DNA from: Oscillospiraceae bacterium
GTDB lineage: Bacteria; Bacillota; Clostridia; Oscillospirales; Acutalibacteraceae
NCBI GenBank assembly: GCA_009784445.1
Contig: WRBQ01000020.1
Span: 1-35,900, forward strand
Length of the DNA: 35,900 nucleotides
Direction of reading: 5' to 3'
The notes under the pieces: generated by a model
Databases searched by the model: none
What the model saw: the letters and a program-made list of their open reading frames with translations, nothing else
What the model was told of the DNA's origin: nothing
Program-made: the position numbers and the translations under genes
In this document: one piece after another, positions 32,466 through 35,900 of the stretch
How positions within the stretch are numbered: position 1 is the first letter of the stretch
Layout: each line of letters starts with the position of its first letter

Positions 32466-33112
32466 CATGTTATCCTTTCCAGTAAACCAAGCATCATGGC
32501 AATGCCCAGCAGTATCAACAGCACACCGGCTACTTTGTGGATTTTGTTTTGATGGCGGCGCAAAAACGCTAGCACGCCCTTGAGATGATCCATCAGCATG
32601 GCGCAAAGCACCAGTGGCAGCCCTAGGCCAAGGGAGTAGACAAGCAATAGCAGCATGCCTTGCAGTGTGCCGCCTGCCTGTGCCGCTTGCATCAGTGCGA
32701 TGCCCAGCATGGGCCCTGCGCAGGGCGTGAGTGCTGCCGCGAAGGTTAGCCCAAACACTATGGATTTGCCAAAGCGCATGTTTTGGGTGTTCACGCGGCG
32801 CGGTTGCAGTTTGTGCAAAAACGGCAGCTGAAACAGCCCAAGAAAGCTCAGCCCCAGCACTGCCACAACAAGCCCGGTGATGATATTCACCCAAAAGCGG
32901 TGGCGTAGCAGCAGCGCACCCAATGTGCCCGCAAACGCACCCAGCGCGGTGAACACCAGCGCAAAGCCCAGCACAAATCCCAACGCATTGAGCAATGTGC
33001 GGCGGCGGTTGTGCTGCCCGGCTGCGAAGTAAGCGACATAAAGCGGCAGCAGGGGCAGCAGGCAGGGCGACACAAACGTGAGCACGCCCTCGACAAACAG
33101 CAAAGCAATCAT
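32465..33112 (-). CDS. ccdA: CcdA-type cytochrome c biogenesis / thiol electron-transfer membrane protein
   Basis: A 215-residue protein with six hydrophobic segments. The redox Cys pair is C in FVSPCLLP (segment 1, near residue 18) and C in LTPCAGPM (segment 4, near 130), the signature of CcdA/DsbD transmembrane domains. It passes electrons from cytoplasmic thioredoxin to extracytoplasmic thioredoxin-like proteins, here the two TlpA lipoproteins encoded next. The ATG at 33112 is the only start fitting the family N-terminus; a TTG start at 33148 coincides with the -35 box of the promoter. There is no Shine-Dalgarno site and the ATG lies 7 nt after the -10 box, so the mRNA is predicted to be leaderless. 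Confidence 0.93.
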   Translation of the reverse strand: MIALLFVEGVLTFVSPCLLPLLPLYVAYFAAGQHNRRRTLLNALGFVLGFALVFTALGAFAGTLGALLLRHRFWVNIITGLVVAVLGLSFLGLFQLPFLHKLQPRRVNTQNMRFGKSIVFGLTFAAALTPCAGPMLGIALMQAAQAGGTLQGMLLLLVYSLGLGLPLVLCAMLMDHLKGVLAFLRRHQNKIHKVAGVLLILLGIAMMLGLLERIT

Positions 33113-33119
33113 ACTATAT

Positions 33120-33148
33120 ATGATACCCCATTTTGGCTGGTTTGTCAA
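33120..33148 (-). promoter_or_regulatory. Sigma-A promoter of the ccdA-tlpA-tlpA-zincin-cysS operon
   Basis: On the minus strand, TTGACA (33148-33143), a 17-bp spacer and TATCAT (33125-33120). The start codon of ccdA begins 7 nt after the -10 box. This is the same spacing as at the GlcNAc kinase gene. Confidence 0.85.
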
Positions 33149-33225
33149 GGTTTATTGCAATGTGTTGCGGGGTTTGTAGAATTCCCGCCGGAGGGCTTGG
33201 AGGATGTAACCGCCACAGTCATGGC

Positions 33226-33900
33226 TTAATGCGAGATGTGGGCGGATATTCTCGGCAGCGGCACTTCCCCTTCGCCGTTGATGAGCGAAATAATCTCGTG
33301 GATGAGGAACATGCGCTCATCGAGCTCAGCGATTTTGCTGGCACAGATGACCAGTTCATCGCACAAATGCTGCGGAATATGATTGTGATATTTGTACCGC
33401 GCCTTGTGCTCAAGCGTGGACCAGAAGTTCATGGCCTCGGTGCGCAGTTGCACTTCTACGACCACGTTTTCTGCTTTGCCGGAGTAAAACACTGGGATTT
33501 CCATGACGATGTGGTAACTGCGATAGCCGCTGGGCTTTGGCGCGCTGACGTAGTCTTTTTCGGCTAAAATGTTCACGTCAGGCATGCTTCGCAGCAGCTC
33601 GGCCAGCTGGTAGATATCTTTGGCAAAGGGGCAAATGATGCGCACGCCCGCGATGTCTTTGAGGTGTTTCTTCGCGTTTTCGGCGGTGAGCGCAACGCCC
33701 TTGTTGTGCAGCTTTTGCGCAATGCTCTCCGGCGCTTTGATGCGGCCTTTGATGTGCTCAATGGGATTGTTATCTTGAAAATGCCGGAAATCTTCGTGCA
33801 TGATGTTGAGCTTGGTCAGCAGGGTTTGCTGCCCCCAGGCGTAAATCCGCAGCAGATTCTTCAGCCGCGCGAACTCTTCTTCGCTGAATCGAATTTTCAT
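33226..33900 (-). CDS. Small alarmone synthetase ((p)ppGpp synthetase, RelQ/RelP type)
   Basis: A 224-residue single-domain RelA/SpoT synthetase. I chose the ATG at 33900 with AAGGAG 6 nt before it. DIAGVRIICPF (near 84-94) and KDYVSAPKPSGYRSYH (near 115-130) match the ATP- and GTP-binding loops, and VEVQLRTEAMNFWSTLEHKARYKY contains the conserved EVQLRT and W-LEH motifs. There is no hydrolase, TGS or ACT domain, so it makes (p)ppGpp without ribosome control. It starts 11 nt after the histidine kinase gene and is the third gene of a response regulator, kinase, synthetase operon. That context suggests its expression, and perhaps activity, follows a two-component signal. Confidence 0.92.
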   Translation of the reverse strand: MKIRFSEEEFARLKNLLRIYAWGQQTLLTKLNIMHEDFRHFQDNNPIEHIKGRIKAPESIAQKLHNKGVALTAENAKKHLKDIAGVRIICPFAKDIYQLAELLRSMPDVNILAEKDYVSAPKPSGYRSYHIVMEIPVFYSGKAENVVVEVQLRTEAMNFWSTLEHKARYKYHNHIPQHLCDELVICASKIAELDERMFLIHEIISLINGEGEVPLPRISAHISH

Positions 33901-33911
33901 GTTTCTCTCCT

Positions 33912-34958
33912 TCAAAGCGGCAGTGTCATGGTGAATATTGCGCCACCATTGCTCGAATTTTCAGCCGTGACGTGGCCACTGTGTTGCTCTACGATAGACT
34001 TGACAATCGACAGCCCAATGCCGTGGTTGCCGCCCGCGCCCTTAAAAAACCGCTCGAACACATGGGGCAATGCCTGCGCTTCGATGCCATCACCGTCATC
34101 TGCCACGCGGATTTCAATGGCGTTGCCGCGTTGCTTGCAGCTCAGCGTAATCTCTGATTTCGCATAGCGAACTGCGTTTGAGATTAAGTTGTCTAGCGCA
34201 CGAGCAATGAGCTCACTGATGCATGTGTAGTGGATTTCATCAAGCTCAAACACGAAGCGCAGTTCGCGTTGTGTGGCGACTGCCTGCTGCCGTGCGGCGG
34301 CTTCTTCAATGAGCTGCGCCAAGTCTGTTTTTGACGTTGTATAGGTCGTGGTGATGTTGTCAAGCTTTGCGATGGTGAGCAAATCTGTCACTAAGTCGGC
34401 CAAGTTATCCGTCTCTTGCAAAATCGTCTCGCTGGCCTGTTTTGGCTCCATGATGCCGAAGGAGATGCCCTCGGCGTAGCACTTGATGGACATCAGCGGC
34501 GTGCGTAGCTCATGTGAGGCATTTTGGAAGAAGGCCTTTTGCTCGCTGTCGTAAACGCCCAACTGCCGCGCAGATTTATTCAGCGCGGTGTTGAGGTCTT
34601 CCAGCTCTTCTTCAGCAAAAGCATAGTCGTTGGGCGTGAAATCGCCGTGCCCGAGCTGCCGCGCGAACTTGCCCAGTTTTTCAATGGGCCGAGTGATGGA
34701 ATTGGCCAGAAAGTAAGTGACAATGGTTGCCACGAGGAACATCATACCCATCAGCACAATTGAGATTAAGCCAACCCGGCCAATCAAGCCAGAAGTTTCG
34801 GCATAGCGGTATGCATACAGATTAACCTCACCCCGCACCGCGAACAGCCGGATGGCTAAGTTGAAGATGACGCCTGTGAGCGCAAACGAAAAGAACAACA
34901 CAAGCGAAAATCCCCATAGGAGCCGCTTGCGGATTTTGATTTTTTTGCGTGTGTTCAT
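33912..34958 (-). CDS. Membrane sensor histidine kinase
   Basis: A 348-residue protein. The ATG at 34958 is preferred: GGGGG lies 5 nt upstream and it directly follows the response regulator stop (TGA-C-ATG). There are two membrane segments (about 13-36 and 60-85) enclosing a very short extracellular loop of about 23 residues, then a HAMP domain (about 85-135). The phosphorylated His is H149 in FFQNASHELRTP, and the ATP-binding domain has the N box (LDNLISNAVRYA), G1 (DDGDGI), F box (FERFFKG) and G2 (GNHGIGLSIVKSI). The short loop suggests sensing in or near the membrane, as in kinases that respond to cell-wall stress. It should phosphorylate the co-encoded receiver protein. Confidence 0.94.
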   Translation of the reverse strand: MNTRKKIKIRKRLLWGFSLVLFFSFALTGVIFNLAIRLFAVRGEVNLYAYRYAETSGLIGRVGLISIVLMGMMFLVATIVTYFLANSITRPIEKLGKFARQLGHGDFTPNDYAFAEEELEDLNTALNKSARQLGVYDSEQKAFFQNASHELRTPLMSIKCYAEGISFGIMEPKQASETILQETDNLADLVTDLLTIAKLDNITTTYTTSKTDLAQLIEEAAARQQAVATQRELRFVFELDEIHYTCISELIARALDNLISNAVRYAKSEITLSCKQRGNAIEIRVADDGDGIEAQALPHVFERFFKGAGGNHGIGLSIVKSIVEQHSGHVTAENSSNGGAIFTMTLPL

Positions 34959-34959
34959 G

Positions 34960-35355
34960 TCAGCCCCCATTCGCTTGGCGTTCAAACTCAATGCGGCGGA
35001 AGATGGCCTTCACGCGCATGGTCAGTGCCATGGGGCTGAATGGCTTAACGAGGTAGTCATCGCTGCCAAGGTCAAGGCCGGTGGCGTAGTCGAGGTCGCT
35101 GTCGCGCGCGGTGAGCATGATAATCGGCACATGGCTTGTCTTGCGCAGCTCCTTGCAAACCACAAAGCCATTGGAGCCGGGCATCATCACGTCCAGCACG
35201 ACGAGGTCGGCGGGTGATTCTGCAAAGGCTGCCAGCAGCGCGTCGCCGGTTTCGAAGTCCTGCACGGCGTAGCCCGCGCTTTCAAGAAACGCCTTGATTG
35301 CGTGGCGGATGTTCGCTTCGTCGTCCGCGATGTAGATTTTCTTGGGTTCGGTCAT
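34960..35355 (-). CDS. Stand-alone receiver-domain response regulator (no output domain)
   Basis: A 131-residue protein. The ATG at 35355 has GGAGG 7 nt before it; an ATG at 35376, 6 nt after the -10 box, gives 7 more residues. The receiver is complete: acidic pair D11-D12, phospho-acceptor D55 in VVLDVMMPG, T82 and K104 in LVKPFSP. The sequence then continues into MRVKAIFRRIEFERQANGG and stops. This is the linker of OmpR-type regulators, but the winged-helix DNA-binding domain that should follow is missing, and the kinase starts immediately. It must act through protein contacts or as a phosphate sink, unless a separate protein supplies output. I see no frameshifted helix-turn-helix nearby. 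Confidence 0.9.
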   Translation of the reverse strand: MTEPKKIYIADDEANIRHAIKAFLESAGYAVQDFETGDALLAAFAESPADLVVLDVMMPGSNGFVVCKELRKTSHVPIIMLTARDSDLDYATGLDLGSDDYLVKPFSPMALTMRVKAIFRRIEFERQANGG

Positions 35356-35382
35356 GGCACGTCCTCCCTCTGTCATGGGACT

Positions 35383-35411
35383 ATTATATCATTTTGCAGG
35401 CGAGTTGTAAA
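35383..35411 (-). promoter_or_regulatory. Promoter of the response regulator operon
   Basis: On the minus strand, TTTACA (35411-35406), a 17-bp spacer and TATAAT (35388-35383). The likely start site is at or next to an ATG at 35376, with the GGAGG-led ATG at 35355 as the main start. Confidence 0.8.
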
Positions 35412-35425
35412 GAAAAATAGTAAAC

Positions 35426-35488
35426 AGCCAGCCCCAAGCCATTGCCGGGTTGCGACTGCGATTCATCTGCCTGATAGAATTTATCAAG
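35426..35488 (-). pseudogene. Remnant of a histidine kinase ATP-binding domain
   Basis: On the minus strand these bases read LDKFYQADESQSQPGNGLGLA, the F box and G2 box region typical of sensor kinases of this kind (FYQADESRS...GNGLGL). Nothing before or after it is kinase-like, so it is a fragment. It lies 71 bp upstream of the receiver gene and its operon promoter. It is not a copy of the neighbouring kinase, which has FERFFKGAGGNHGIGLS at this place. Confidence 0.7.
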
Positions 35489-35516
35489 GCAACCCAATTT
35501 CAAGGAGAACAAAGTT

Positions 35517-35711
35517 ATGTTAAAGAAATCCTTGGCAACACTCATCGCGGCAGAGAAGCGCGGCACGCCTTCTTTGACTGTCACAGTGCCTAACAAAGCA
35601 CCATCGCGAAACCTGCCGAATACTCCCGCAACATGGCGGCTTTCCAGCCCACTATACCAAACGAGCCACCCAAACCGGGCAGCTCGCTTGGTATTAAATT
35701 TTAGCATTTAA
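35517..35711 (+). CDS. Doubtful small ORF with a good ribosome site
   Basis: A 64-codon frame with AAGGAG (35502-35507) 9 nt before its ATG. The product (MLKKSLATLIAAEKRGTPSL...) is basic, has no signal peptide or membrane segment, and I do not recognise it. An equally long frame runs on the other strand and joins the kinase remnant. The base composition is lower in GC than in the flanking genes. It could be part of a decayed or mobile segment rather than a gene. The 335-bp gap 35412-35746 otherwise holds only the kinase remnant. Confidence 0.25.
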   Translation: MLKKSLATLIAAEKRGTPSLTVTVPNKAPSRNLPNTPATWRLSSPLYQTSHPNRAARLVLNFSI

Positions 35712-35746
35712 TATGTAAGCATTGAACAAAAAAGATGCATTTAGCT

Positions 35747-35900
35747 TCATGGGTTTTCCGTCACGTTTGTTATGGTGACACAAATCACAGCCTGACGCAC
35801 GCCTTGCAGGTGCACGGTTAGTTTGGTGTAGCCGTGGTTTTCGCCTGCGTTGCGCCGCGCGCGTGATTGCGGCAACGGCTCGGCATCCATCACCGTGAAC
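35747..35900 (-). CDS. C-terminal end of an unidentified protein, cut by window edge
   Basis: The minus-strand frame is open from the right edge to a TGA at 35749-35747 and encodes 50 residues (FTVMDAEPLPQSRARRNAGE...QAVICVTITNV). The alternation of hydrophobic residues near the end (YTKLTVHLQGVRQAVICVTI) suggests the last strands of a beta-sandwich. Such tails occur in polysaccharide lyases of the heparinase II/III type and related enzymes, but the piece is too short to assign. It is separated by about 335 bp from the receiver gene, so it is probably not in that operon. Confidence 0.6.
   Translation of the reverse strand, partial: FTVMDAEPLPQSRARRNAGENHGYTKLTVHLQGVRQAVICVTITNVTENP

Noticed and set aside
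32466-32894. N-terminal extension of the CQHC thioredoxin
   Set aside because: It overlaps ccdA and would remove the lipoprotein signal from the N-terminus.
1-35900. tRNA or rRNA genes
   Set aside because: No T-loop (GGTTCGAATCC-like) with matching acceptor arms and no conserved rRNA stretch was seen by eye.

Overview
The window looks like a chromosome segment of an uncultured, moderately GC-rich, Gram-positive Clostridia-type bacterium (Firmicutes; Oscillospirales-like is my inference from the gene set, not a measured placement). Supporting signs are WhiA, an FtsK/SpoIIIE translocase, PcrA, a small alarmone synthetase, lipobox lipoproteins, AGGAGG-type ribosome binding sites and near-consensus sigma-A promoters (TTGACA, 17 bp, TATAAT). 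I see no rRNA, tRNA, CRISPR array, transposase or prophage gene.

Layout. 1-7288 (minus strand): an amino-sugar cluster. A BadF-type N-acetylglucosamine kinase is followed by four genes overlapping or nearly touching (SIS-domain protein, cytoplasmic GH84 beta-N-acetylglucosaminidase, GlmU-like nucleotidyltransferase, DUF4874/DUF4832 protein) and a secreted parallel beta-helix protein cut by the left edge. 7340-14111: a DUF454 membrane protein, a lipoprotein, a PutP-type sodium symporter, and on the minus strand ftsK/spoIIIE with a ComEC-like metallo-beta-lactamase protein. 14148-29616 (plus strand): pfkA, cdd, pcrA, a GH2 beta-galactosidase, a ROK sugar kinase, a TehB-like methyltransferase, murB, whiA, a secreted M6 metalloprotease, an unassigned glycosidase-like protein and a secreted PHP phosphoesterase. 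29702-33112 (minus): ccdA, two TlpA-like lipoprotein thioredoxins, a zincin and cysS, ended by a clear terminator. 33226-35355 (minus): a receiver-only response regulator, a histidine kinase and a small alarmone synthetase in one operon. 35412-35900 holds a histidine-kinase remnant, a doubtful small ORF and the 3' end of another gene.

The genes suggest a glycan-using fermenter. Beta-galactosidase, ROK kinase and phosphofructokinase would feed galactosides into glycolysis, while the left cluster would process GlcNAc-containing material inside the cell. A CcdA/TlpA system would supply reducing power outside the membrane, and the regulatory operon may couple an envelope signal to (p)ppGpp.

Four non-coding patterns stand out. 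(1) Tandem 7-bp arrays (TAGTGAA-like, once CAATTAA-like) sit on the stop codons of five genes; because 7 is not a multiple of 3 they give stops in all three frames. (2) Two strong promoters place the start codon exactly 7 nt after the -10 box with no Shine-Dalgarno site, predicting leaderless mRNAs in a genome otherwise full of Shine-Dalgarno sites. (3) Three copies of a CTCC/GGAG hairpin repeat occur, one as a 176-bp element with terminal inverted repeats. (4) Two GTAGGGGC palindromes lie between genes.
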